Position numbers and translations under genes: made by a program
Assembly: GCF_902497855.1 (NCBI RefSeq)
Contig: NZ_CABVHU010000022.1
Location: forward strand, 45,955-109,954
Reading direction: 5' to 3'
Length of the DNA stretch: 64,000 nucleotides
Source: Pseudomonas fluorescens
GTDB lineage: Bacteria; Pseudomonadota; Gammaproteobacteria; Pseudomonadales; Pseudomonadaceae
The notes under the pieces: generated by a model
Database searches by the model: none
Told to the model about the DNA's origin: nothing
Seen by the model: the letters and a program-made list of their open reading frames with translations, nothing else
Shown: piece by piece, positions 43,594 to 51,469 of the stretch
Numbering within the stretch: position 1 is the first letter of the stretch
Layout of the letters: every line of letters starts with the position of its first letter

Positions 43594-43968
43594 TTAGCTG
43601 GCAGTCGCGAGCAGCAAATCCATCACCGACCGCCCCTGCCCCCGCGCCTTGCCATGCTCGTACAACGAACCGGCAATCTCATCGGCACGAATCGGCAGGA
43701 TCGGTGTCGCTCAAGCCATGGCTGGCCTGGCAGAAGCCCTGCATATAGATGCCGGCCTTGCAGCGCTCGTCGGTGATGAGTTTGTAGTTGCGATCCACTT
43801 CGAAATCGCCCAGGTATTGCTCCAGCGGGGCCAGCAGCTTGCGGTGCATCTACCGCTCGTAACCGGTGGCCAGCACCACGGCATCGTAATGCCGCACCGT
43901 GACTTCGCCGGTGGCGTTGTTGCTCACGGCCAGTTCGGTGCCGCGTTCGGTGGCGGTGGCTTTTTCGA
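43594..43968 (-). pseudogene. Broken duplicate of the pvdA 3' end
   Basis: These 375 bases align to the last 383 bases of intact pvdA (49181-49563) at roughly 95% identity. An 8-base deletion (ACAACAAG missing after GGATCG near 43699) breaks the frame, and a Gln codon has become TAG (43850-43852 on the minus strand). Homology stops abruptly at about 43968, 21 bases from the stop of the immunity gene. It is a scar at the far edge of the T6SS island, not a gene. Confidence 0.9.
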
Positions 43969-43988
43969 TACGCTCAGATCATAAGGCA

Positions 43989-44570
43989 TCAAACGATCTG
44001 ACTAATGGCGCAAGACAAATACCACTCCCAAAACCCGCGCCGTAATTCAGAGTTCCCGTTCTCTTCCAAACCACCCGCAAACGCTGATGCTATTAAATAA
44101 CTTGGTTCAAAAGCATTGGGATCTAGGTCGCGATCATTACGAAGATCAGATGGATCGTATATAAAATCGGCGGTTGCAGTGACAATCGTATTAGCAGCAG
44201 CATGCCCGACAAACATTACCGGATACTCGTCAACTTGATAATCCTGATTTTCGACAGTTTCGACATAAAATTCATCACGCTTGTTTAGCGCCGTGACTTC
44301 TGGGATCTTACCATTCGCAGCATCAAGCGCTATCGATAACATCGTCGCGATATCCTGAGATTCCTTAAACTTTTGCGACCACATAAATGAGGCATGATTT
44401 ACACAAGCGACATCCAAGCTTGTGAGAATTAGCTTCTGCATCAAGCCGGACTCTTCTTCAGTAATTGTCTTCCACAAAAGCTTCCTTAGAGGGAGAACTA
44501 AATCACCGGAGGGTGACCGCCTGACTTCATTTAGAAGCTTACTAATAAGCACTTTAGTTTTCTTGTTCAT
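43989..44570 (-). CDS. Probable immunity protein of the T6SS effector (Imm5-like)
   Basis: A 193-residue mainly helical cytosolic protein, with no signal peptide. Its ATG overlaps the effector stop (ATGA, 44567-44570), the standard effector-immunity arrangement. The C-terminal sequence RRGFWEWYLSCAISQIV resembles the conserved FWxWYLxxAI ending I associate with the Imm5 family; this match is from memory and needs a profile search. It should bind and neutralise the toxin domain of the upstream gene. GC is low compared with the flanking pvd genes. Confidence 0.7.
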   Translation of the reverse strand: MNKKTKVLISKLLNEVRRSPSGDLVLPLRKLLWKTITEEESGLMQKLILTSLDVACVNHASFMWSQKFKESQDIATMLSIALDAANGKIPEVTALNKRDEFYVETVENQDYQVDEYPVMFVGHAAANTIVTATADFIYDPSDLRNDRDLDPNAFEPSYLIASAFAGGLEENGNSELRRGFWEWYLSCAISQIV

Positions 44571-45799
44571 TCAGACCTCAAAATTGTCTCAACGGTACCA
44601 TCTGACTTAAAAATCCGAACAGCCTTAGGATCGGCGACTATCTGATCCGCATTATTGTATTGTGCTAATTTTGAAAAATAGCCTTTACAGTCATTACACA
44701 TAGGCTTGGAAACACCAATCGGATGATTCGGACTAATTATAGACATTTGTTTTTCCGCATGCGACGAAAAATATTGCCCATCATAATCTCTATCATAAGG
44801 ATGTGCTTTAACTTCATGCCCGATTGCTTCGGATTTCGCCTTTACTTGCTCCGCAGGGACCTTTTCATACCCTTCAGGCTTTTTATTGCCCCATCCACTT
44901 AACGTTTTTTTGTCATTCGACGATACGGTTTTTACGTTGTATTCCTTATTTGGAGGGAGCTCAAGTTTTGCTAGATGGGCCCTACCTAAAGCTGCCTCCG
45001 ATTCCGCAATACTAGCGACCGTGCCAGCATTTCTTGGGACGATAGTAACATTCCCAAAAAAAGACCCAATTCCCTGAAGTTTTATCTCATACCGCGCGTC
45101 AAACCACTTGCCCCCTTTGGCCCCTAAACCACCACCCAGCAACGCCCCACCGAAGGCCATCAATTTCTGCTCGTCGGAGCCCTCACCAAATAACTCCCCT
45201 CCAGCCCAGTTTCCCGCCAACCCGCCAGCAACACCTCCGGCAAACCCTGCAATGACGATCACCGGGCTTGCCAGCACGAACGCACTCGCCAAACCGACGA
45301 CAAGTATTGCTCGCTCAAGCCATACAGGAACTTCAGGATTTATCGGGTCGGTAGTATCGGTGCCTCCACCGATGAAAACGTTGCCAGACCCCGAACTGAT
45401 TTTTGCATCGCATACGGTGCGATCGCCTACACGGGCGGCAGGCTGACCGTTGATATGAACAGTACCGCTCCCTTGTGCAACGATTTGCGGCGCAGAACCA
45501 TGCTCATTGCAACCTGCCTTGTCCAAGTGAGCTCTGGCGGCGGATTTTCCATTAATGTATACATTGCCGGAACCACTGACTATCTGGCCGGTACCGTGGT
45601 TGAAATAGGAAAAACTTCCGATCAGTTGCCCGATACCGGCGCCCGCAGCGGCAGTGGCGCCAACTATCGCGACGGCTGCCAATCCTCCCGTTCCTACGAT
45701 CAATGCAGCAGCAATTGCTCCAACGGCAAGCCCTGCGAGCAGCCCCGTAAGCGACCCGGTGTGTTCGATAGGATCAGCCAAACGCGCAGCCGCACTCAT
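44567..45799 (-). CDS. T6SS effector: prePAAR, PAAR and C-terminal putative deaminase toxin
   Basis: A 410-residue effector. The N-terminus has the prePAAR motif AARLADPIEHTG (4-15), a first hydrophobic region (about 17-62), a PAAR domain (about 66-148; SGSGNVYINGKSAAR, GDRTVC), and a second hydrophobic region (about 160-205). This matches class I prePAAR effectors such as Tse6. The C-terminal toxin has HAE (347-349, SSHAEKQM) and PMCNDC (366-371), the zinc and proton-shuttle motifs of the cytidine-deaminase fold. It probably deaminates nucleic acid or nucleotides in the target cell; which deaminase toxin family it belongs to I cannot say. It overlaps its chaperone gene upstream and immunity gene downstream. 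Confidence 0.85.
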   Translation of the reverse strand: MSAAARLADPIEHTGSLTGLLAGLAVGAIAAALIVGTGGLAAVAIVGATAAAGAGIGQLIGSFSYFNHGTGQIVSGSGNVYINGKSAARAHLDKAGCNEHGSAPQIVAQGSGTVHINGQPAARVGDRTVCDAKISSGSGNVFIGGGTDTTDPINPEVPVWLERAILVVGLASAFVLASPVIVIAGFAGGVAGGLAGNWAGGELFGEGSDEQKLMAFGGALLGGGLGAKGGKWFDARYEIKLQGIGSFFGNVTIVPRNAGTVASIAESEAALGRAHLAKLELPPNKEYNVKTVSSNDKKTLSGWGNKKPEGYEKVPAEQVKAKSEAIGHEVKAHPYDRDYDGQYFSSHAEKQMSIISPNHPIGVSKPMCNDCKGYFSKLAQYNNADQIVADPKAVRIFKSDGTVETILRSE

Positions 45800-46374
45800 G
45801 CCGGCTCTATCGGCAGGTCAGTCCCTCGGATTTGCCGTAGTTCAAGGGTATTTAGAAATGCGTAAAATACGCTTCTTTGGTCAGGCGTCATGCCTTTCGG
45901 GTTGTTGCTGGTTCCTGTGATCTGTATCAAAAGCGGCTGCAGATGTTCATTCTGATGTAGAAAGATCAACTGGAGTTGGTGAACCGGTTGACCTCGTTGT
46001 CTCCATTTGAACTCGATACGTCGTGCTTCTACACCTGCGACTTCGGCAGGGCCCAGATGCTCCACCCACTCCAGATGGGATAGTGCTTTCTTTAGATCGG
46101 CCAATAACTGTTGCGCCATGGTTTCAAGGTCACTGTCTTCCTCGATTGGTGTTCGACCTATCACCACGGACAAGGGACTTGGCCCTATATCTGTTAGCGT
46201 GAATACATGAAACGTCTTGTCCTTGAAATTGGCCGGCCGAACAAAACTCAGCTCGTTGGTTTGAAAGCGCTTGGGCGGCGGAGGTAGCGCCTCTTGTCTC
46301 AAACGCTCTTCTTCGAGGCGTTTTTCCTCACGAATTCGTTTCTCTGAAATACGATCGTAAATACTGGTTCGCAT
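45796..46374 (-). CDS. Eag-type T6SS effector chaperone (DUF1795/DcrB-like)
   Basis: A 192-residue cytosolic protein. After a charged, helical N-terminus (ISEKRIREEKRLEEERLRQE) comes a DUF1795 fold (FQTNELSFVRPANFKDKTFHVFTL; IGRTPIEEDSDLETMAQQLL). Eag chaperones bind the prePAAR and TM regions of their effector and keep them soluble before loading on VgrG. The stop overlaps the effector start by 4 bases, which supports a dedicated pair. It lies 18 bases after the vgrG stop. Confidence 0.82.
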   Translation of the reverse strand: MRTSIYDRISEKRIREEKRLEEERLRQEALPPPPKRFQTNELSFVRPANFKDKTFHVFTLTDIGPSPLSVVIGRTPIEEDSDLETMAQQLLADLKKALSHLEWVEHLGPAEVAGVEARRIEFKWRQRGQPVHQLQLIFLHQNEHLQPLLIQITGTSNNPKGMTPDQRSVFYAFLNTLELRQIRGTDLPIEPA

Positions 46375-46392
46375 GCGGCAGTCCTTTATCCG

Positions 46393-48234
46393 TCAGTTTG
46401 TTTTGTTCAGGTTGATGATGGTTGTTCCTTCCACATCAACCGCTATGCCAGCCAAAGTAATAGTCCCGTCATGGTTCATGACCAGCTTGCTGGCGCCCAC
46501 TTCCAGAGTGATGGAAGTTGCGGCCTTGATCTTCACTTCGCCTTTATCGACAGTGACGTAGTACGACCCATCCTCAACGGCAATGCTGGTCTCGAGCTTG
46601 ATCGTTTCCGAGTGCTTGCCTTCCACTTTGATCTGACGATTTCCACCGACTTTGTGGCTTTCATCAGCCTCGATTTCGGTGTCCATGTTGCGCTCGGCGT
46701 GGACAATCACTTGCTCGGCACCGGCCTTGTCTTCGAAGCGGAAAAAGTTGGCGTTGCTACCCTTCCCCTTCATCGACCGCGTCAAAAACCCGCTCTGGGT
46801 CTTGCTCGCCGGCAACGACCACGGCGGCATGTTCTGGCTGTTGTAGAGGCTGCCCATGATCAGCGGGCGGTCGGGGTTGCCGTCGAGGAACACCACCACC
46901 ACTTCATCGCCGACCCGCGGAATGAGGATGCTGCCGAAACCACCGCTGGCACCGGATTGGGCGACGCGGATCCAGCAGGAGCTTTTATCGTTGAAATCGC
47001 CGTAACGATCCCAGTGGAACTGCACTTTTACCCGGCCGAGTTCGTCGGTGTAGATCTCTTCGCCTGGAGGCCCTACGATGCTGGCGGTTTGAGGACCACT
47101 AATTAAGGGCGTCCGCGTGTTGAGTTGAGGGCGAAATTTTATTTTTTTACGCACGCAGTTAATCTTGTTGGCATAACCAGCCTGTTTACCAGATAGGTAA
47201 TTGTTACTGCCTCCATGCTCAATACTCATCAAAAGAAACTTTCGGTTCTCAGAAGAACCATTATCGTGTTCATAGTGCTGCGTGAGCTCGAACGAATAAC
47301 CAGGACGCATCGCTCGGCAGTTGCTCTCCCCCAGAAATTCCTTGCCTCTAAGTTCTAGAGCTTCAACTCTGTTTCTCACCAACACTTCGCCATCATCGTA
47401 AGAGCCATGGGTATATTGGCCCATGAAGTCGTAGATCTCGTACGCAGCAACATCGCCCTGCTGATTGATACTTTTCATACTCACTGGAAGTCGGTTTCGA
47501 GGCTGGCGATAATCAAAGGTCTGGATAGAAATTATGCTGGACTGCAGTTCCCGCTCAGCGCTCCAATGGGTGATTGAATCAGCTGTTTCAGTAACTGAAG
47601 CTGTGTGAAAGCGCACTTGAGGCTGTTCTGGCAGAGGGGGCAATAGCGTTGAGTCATCCATGATGATCATCGTGTGACTATCAGCGGTGTGCTCGAAATA
47701 AAAGAAAAGCCCTTCGCCTTCCAGCAATCGCATCACGAAATGTCGATCGCTTTCTCGATACTGTGTGATATAGCTATATTTGTTAAGTGAACGATCAATG
47801 CGAAATTGAAATTTGGCAATTCCTTCATAACGGCCAAACACCTCTGAAACGACTTGTTCTACCGTTTGCTCCTGATAAATCCGAGAGTCAAACCGCTGCT
47901 CAAGCAAGCTAAGCCAGGAACCGATTAGCGCCGAATAGCGACACATACCGCCGTCGCTACCATTACTGCCGAAACGCAATACATGGCCGTTGATGTATCG
48001 ACTCGAGCCTGTAACCAATTCGATCTCGATCGTCGCTGACTGCCCCATCGCTGTTTTCAATTTTACGCCAGCATCGTCGGATAGCAGATCCAACTGAAAA
48101 CCAAAGTCTGTCGACAGTCCTTCATGCCCTGTAAAGGACTCCAGCAATAGCGCTTCCCCGCCTTTCAGTCCCATCGTCAATTTGAATAAACGGCGGTTCT
48201 GCGCCGTAAGCAGAGATAAAAACTCCATTGTCAT
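46393..48234 (-). CDS. vgrG: T6SS spike protein VgrG (TssI)
   Basis: A 613-residue spike. N-terminal gp27-like part (GHEGLSTDFGFQLDLLSDD; QYRESDRHFVMRLLEGEGLFFYF), OB fold (YTDELGRVKVQFHWDRYG; RVAQSGASGGFGSILIPRVGDEVVV) and a C-terminal beta-needle ending NLNKTN. There is no C-terminal effector extension. AAGGAG stands 6 bases before ATG 48234; the frame opens at 48270. It is an orphan vgrG: no hcp or structural tss genes lie in the window, so it must use an apparatus encoded elsewhere. It is the first gene of the vgrG-eag-effector-immunity operon. Confidence 0.95.
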   Translation of the reverse strand: MTMEFLSLLTAQNRRLFKLTMGLKGGEALLLESFTGHEGLSTDFGFQLDLLSDDAGVKLKTAMGQSATIEIELVTGSSRYINGHVLRFGSNGSDGGMCRYSALIGSWLSLLEQRFDSRIYQEQTVEQVVSEVFGRYEGIAKFQFRIDRSLNKYSYITQYRESDRHFVMRLLEGEGLFFYFEHTADSHTMIIMDDSTLLPPLPEQPQVRFHTASVTETADSITHWSAERELQSSIISIQTFDYRQPRNRLPVSMKSINQQGDVAAYEIYDFMGQYTHGSYDDGEVLVRNRVEALELRGKEFLGESNCRAMRPGYSFELTQHYEHDNGSSENRKFLLMSIEHGGSNNYLSGKQAGYANKINCVRKKIKFRPQLNTRTPLISGPQTASIVGPPGEEIYTDELGRVKVQFHWDRYGDFNDKSSCWIRVAQSGASGGFGSILIPRVGDEVVVVFLDGNPDRPLIMGSLYNSQNMPPWSLPASKTQSGFLTRSMKGKGSNANFFRFEDKAGAEQVIVHAERNMDTEIEADESHKVGGNRQIKVEGKHSETIKLETSIAVEDGSYYVTVDKGEVKIKAATSITLEVGASKLVMNHDGTITLAGIAVDVEGTTIINLNKTN

Positions 48235-48594
48235 GCGCAACTCCTTGTTTTTATTCAGACATGTAGCCATCTTTCGCGGTATGCAAACGCTGAAGTCATA
48301 TACGCAAAAATTGCGCCCGCTCCTGCTCTTCAGTTGGCGTTATAACCGCTTCAGCCGAAGCCGTTTCATGGATCACCGTAACGAAACGACACAAAAGTTG
48401 ATGTAGGAAACGTCCTTGAATCCTGTCCGACGTCTCCGCATTTCAAAATTACGCTAATAAGCGAAGCGGCCCCAATATCGCAGTCCGCGCCGCTCCCTGC
48501 ATTTGGCAACATCACTACCGGCGAAAATAAAACCCCCTCACCGCTTGGGTCAGCGCCAGGCACGCAGCAGCAGAACCACTGGCAACAAAACGAA

Positions 48595-48778
48595 CTACAG
48601 CAACAGCAATCCTTGCAATTTGCAGTAATGCGCCAACAGCCCTATTGGCAGGAAGATGTCCATGGCCATGATGATTCCGGTCATCACCAGCTGAGGTATG
48701 GGCTCGACTTCGTTGAGGCCGTACTGCGCGGGAGCACAGGTAACCGCCGAAGAACTCCTTGAGTAGAGTCAGGTTCAT
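48595..48778 (-). pseudogene. Possible frameshifted small membrane-protein ORF
   Basis: ATG 48778 follows GGGGGAAA and begins MNLTLLKEFF; after a one-base shift near 48746 the frame continues as CAPAQYGLNEVEPIPQL and a hydrophobic stretch (VMTGIIMAMDIFLPIGLLA) to TAG 48595. The pieces look coherent only with the shift, so I read it as a decayed gene. The rest of 48235-49047 holds no gene I can support; it probably includes the vgrG promoter. Confidence 0.3.
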
Positions 48779-49047
48779 GACAGTTTCCCCCGGGTCGGCC
48801 GGGAAACCGCCGAGCAGGCCTGTCTTTGCGCCGCGATGACGACAAGGGGGTCGAATATCACGCACGATTCAGTGTGAATGAGAGGATGTCGGAATGCAGA
48901 CCAGGACTGGCCGCGTTCGGGAGTTGCTCGCTTTGCAGCGAGACAACGGCACAAAAAGTTGTGCGTTATCTTGCGGGGTAAAAGGGGAGGCTTGCGGGGG
49001 GTCTTCAGGAAGAGGGCAGGATTGTGGATATGTGGTGTTTTTCAGGG

Positions 49048-49162
49048 CCTCTTCGCCGGCAAACCGGCCTCGCTCCCACAGGGGGATCTTCTGTGGACAC
49101 AGAATGTGTGTACGACAGCGATCAACTGTGGGAGCGAGGCCGGATTGCCGGCGAAAGCGGCT
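49048..49162. repeat. REP pair next to the pvdA stop
   Basis: Left arm CTCTTCGCCGGCAAACCGGC and right arm GGGAGCGAGGCCGGATTGCC with GTACGAC inside. It occupies the same position relative to pvdA as 43470-43573 does to the broken copy. Confidence 0.8.
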
Positions 49163-49180
49163 TACCAGGCGCTACATATT

Positions 49181-50518
49181 TTAGCTGGCAGTCGCGAGCA
49201 GCAAATCCATCACCGACCGCCCCTGCCCCCGCGCCTTGCCATGCTCGTACAACGAGCCGGCAATCTCATCGGCACGAATCGGCAGGATCGACAACAAGGT
49301 GTCGCTCAAGCCATGACTGGCCTGGCAGAAGCCCTGCATGTAGATACCGGCCTTGCAGCGCTCGTCGGTGATGAGCTTGTAGTTGCGATCCACTTCGAAA
49401 TCGCCCAGGTACTGTTCCAGTGGCGCCAGCAGCTTGCGGTGCATCTGCCGCTCGTAACCGGTGGCCAGCACCACGGCATCGTAATGCCTTACCGTGACTT
49501 CACCGGTGGCGTTGTTGCGCACGGCCAGTTCGATGCCGCGCTCGGTGGCGGTGGCTTTTTCGAGGGTGGTCAGGGTGCGGAACGCATGACGGGCGATGCC
49601 CGAGACTTTCTGCCGGTAGAAGATGCCGTAGATGCGTTCGATCAGGTCGATGTCGACCACCGAATAGTTGGTGTTGTGGTACTCGTTGACCAGACGCTCG
49701 CGCTCGTTGCTCGCCTGCTGGAACACCAGGTCGGTGAATTCCGGCGAGAACACTTCGTTGACGAACGGGCTGTCATCGGCCGGTTTCAGTGCCGAGCCGC
49801 GCAGGATCATGTCCACCTGCACCGAGGGGTAGCTGTCGTTCAGGTCGATGAAGGCTTCCGCCGCGCTCTGCCCGCCGCCGATGATCGCAATGCTCATCGG
49901 TTGGTTGTTCACACAGGGCTGTTTGGCCATCTGTGCCAGGTACTGGGAGTGATGGAATACGCGGCTGTCGTTCTTCAGTGCCTTGAACGCTTCGGGAATG
50001 CGCGGGGTACCGCCGGCGCTGACCACCACTGAACGGGTGGTGCGTACGTGCTGCTGCCCCTGGGTATCGCGCGAGATCACCCGCAGCGCTTCGACCTTCT
50101 GGTTGTGCAACACCGGCTCGATCGTCAGCACTTCTTCACCGTAGCGGCTCTGCGCTTCGAACTGCGCGGCGACCCAGCGCAGGTAATCGTTGTACTCCAT
50201 GCGGCACGGATAAAAGGTGCCGAGGTTGATGAAGTCCACCAGACGACCGTGGTGCTTGAGATAATTGACGAACGAGTAAGGGCTGGTCGGGTTGCGCAGG
50301 GTCACCAGGTCCTTGAGGAAGGAAATCTGCAACTCGCTCTGGGTCACCAGGGTGTTGCCGTGCCAGCGATAATCGGCCTGCTTGTCGAGAAACACGACAT
50401 CCAGCTCGCCCTGGCTCGGCCCACGCTCTTGCAAAGCGATGGCCAGCGCCAGGTTCGAAGGGCCGAAACCGACGCCGATCAGGTCGTGAACGATGGGCGA
50501 TGCAATTGCCTGTGTCAT
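49181..50518 (-). CDS. pvdA: L-ornithine N5-monooxygenase PvdA
   Basis: A 445-residue FAD- and NADPH-dependent enzyme that hydroxylates ornithine, the first step toward the hydroxamate groups of pyoverdine. FAD motif GVGFGPSNLALA near the N-terminus, NADPH motif IAIIGGGQSAAE and the late ATGYE motif are all present. ATG 50518 was chosen because it follows GAGGAC and gives the family length; the frame is open to 50632. A PvdS box lies about 100 bases upstream. The 3' end is duplicated beyond the T6SS island. Confidence 0.96.
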   Translation of the reverse strand: MTQAIASPIVHDLIGVGFGPSNLALAIALQERGPSQGELDVVFLDKQADYRWHGNTLVTQSELQISFLKDLVTLRNPTSPYSFVNYLKHHGRLVDFINLGTFYPCRMEYNDYLRWVAAQFEAQSRYGEEVLTIEPVLHNQKVEALRVISRDTQGQQHVRTTRSVVVSAGGTPRIPEAFKALKNDSRVFHHSQYLAQMAKQPCVNNQPMSIAIIGGGQSAAEAFIDLNDSYPSVQVDMILRGSALKPADDSPFVNEVFSPEFTDLVFQQASNERERLVNEYHNTNYSVVDIDLIERIYGIFYRQKVSGIARHAFRTLTTLEKATATERGIELAVRNNATGEVTVRHYDAVVLATGYERQMHRKLLAPLEQYLGDFEVDRNYKLITDERCKAGIYMQGFCQASHGLSDTLLSILPIRADEIAGSLYEHGKARGQGRSVMDLLLATAS

Positions 50519-50614
50519 TTCCAGTGTCCTCTGGATAAACCCCCCAGCAGCGGGGCGTAAGCCTAATGACCTGACCGGCCTGGAGCAGGACAGCAGATCG
50601 TCTGTTGATAGGGA

Positions 50615-50638
50615 ACGAGGACAATGAAACAAAATTTA
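50615..50638 (-). promoter_or_regulatory. PvdS iron-starvation box of pvdA
   Basis: On the minus strand TAAAT (50634-50638) is followed after 16 bases by CGT (50615-50617), the TAAAT-N16/17-CGT signature of PvdS promoters. Confidence 0.8.
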
Positions 50639-50666
50639 ATATAGTTTTTTCATGAACCGGAAGCGG

Positions 50667-51149
50667 TCAATGGGCATCCCACTGCCGCATCCGTAAGCGG
50701 CAATGCTTCATGGCGTTGACGATGTGCTTCTCCACCAGCGCCCGGGAAATCCCCAGCTGTTGGGCGATCTCGGGGTGGGACAAACCCTCGATCTTGCGCA
50801 GCAGGAAACTCTCGCGGCACAGCCGCGGCAGTTCCGCCAGGGCGCGCTGGAGCATGTCCAGGCGCTGGCCGTGATCGAGACTGTTATGCGGCGAGGGGGT
50901 GAAGTAGCGCTCTTCATTGTCGAGCACGTCCAGCGACTCGACCTGACGCAGGGCATTGCGCCGATGGTCATCGATCACCAGATTCAGCGCGGTGCGATAC
51001 AGGAAGGCCCTGGGCTGCTCGATCGGCGTGTCGCTTGCGCGCTCCAGTATCCGTAGATAAGCGTCATGCACCACATCTTCGGCCACCTGACGGTTGCCCA
51101 GCTTGGCGTTCAGGAAACACACCAGCTCGCGATAGTAGTTTTCCAACAT
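50667..51149 (-). CDS. fpvI: ECF sigma factor FpvI
   Basis: A 160-residue iron-starvation sigma factor expected to drive the ferripyoverdine receptor gene fpvA. Region 2 has LGNRQVAEDVVHDAYLRILER and region 4 LPRLCRESFLLRKIEGLSHPEIAQQLGISRALVEKHI. GGGAG precedes ATG 51149; the frame is open to 51230. It lies between pvdA and pvdR as in P. aeruginosa, but the anti-sigma gene fpvR, which follows fpvI there, is absent here. Confidence 0.88.
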   Translation of the reverse strand: MLENYYRELVCFLNAKLGNRQVAEDVVHDAYLRILERASDTPIEQPRAFLYRTALNLVIDDHRRNALRQVESLDVLDNEERYFTPSPHNSLDHGQRLDMLQRALAELPRLCRESFLLRKIEGLSHPEIAQQLGISRALVEKHIVNAMKHCRLRMRQWDAH

Positions 51150-51246
51150 GACTCCCGGCCGCACCCGTGCGGTTTCTATCCTTGAGCCACCGCGACAACC
51201 GCCGAACAGGCAGTGGCACGATAGTGGCAACTTGAGTCGCGTAATT

Positions 51247-51265
51247 TATAGTAATTCTCATATAG
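51247..51265 (-). promoter_or_regulatory. Weak Fur-box candidate upstream of fpvI
   Basis: An AT-rich patch (TATAGTAATTCTCATATAG) matches the 19-base Fur consensus at about 10 positions. It lies about 100 bases before fpvI in the 320-base fpvI-pvdR gap. Besides this and the PvdS box at 51337, I see nothing else in the gap. Confidence 0.4.
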
Positions 51266-51336
51266 ATTTAAAGTGTTGCTTTGTCTTGCCCGATAAATAG
51301 TCATCGTCTATACGTGTTGCGCGATGTGTCGGAAGC

Positions 51337-51360
51337 TAAATTCCCCGGTACTTTCCTCGT
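51337..51360 (+). promoter_or_regulatory. PvdS iron-starvation box of pvdR-pvdT-opmQ
   Basis: TAAAT at 51337-51341 and CGT at 51358-51360 with 16 bases between; 110 bases before the pvdR start. Confidence 0.8.
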
Positions 51361-51469
51361 TTACCACACAGCTCCCCGTCTCTGCCGATCCTTCGGCAGC
51401 GTTCTGCCGCTGCCTGATAAATCCGTGCAGGTAGAACGAGGGGCCGATATTCATTGGCCGGAACCCTGC

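Noticed and set aside
43649..43984. 111-residue plus-strand frame near the island edge
   Set aside because: It is the antisense of the broken pvdA fragment.
48366..48563. 65-residue minus-strand frame upstream of vgrG
   Set aside because: No ribosome site, no recognisable motif and composition like intergenic DNA.
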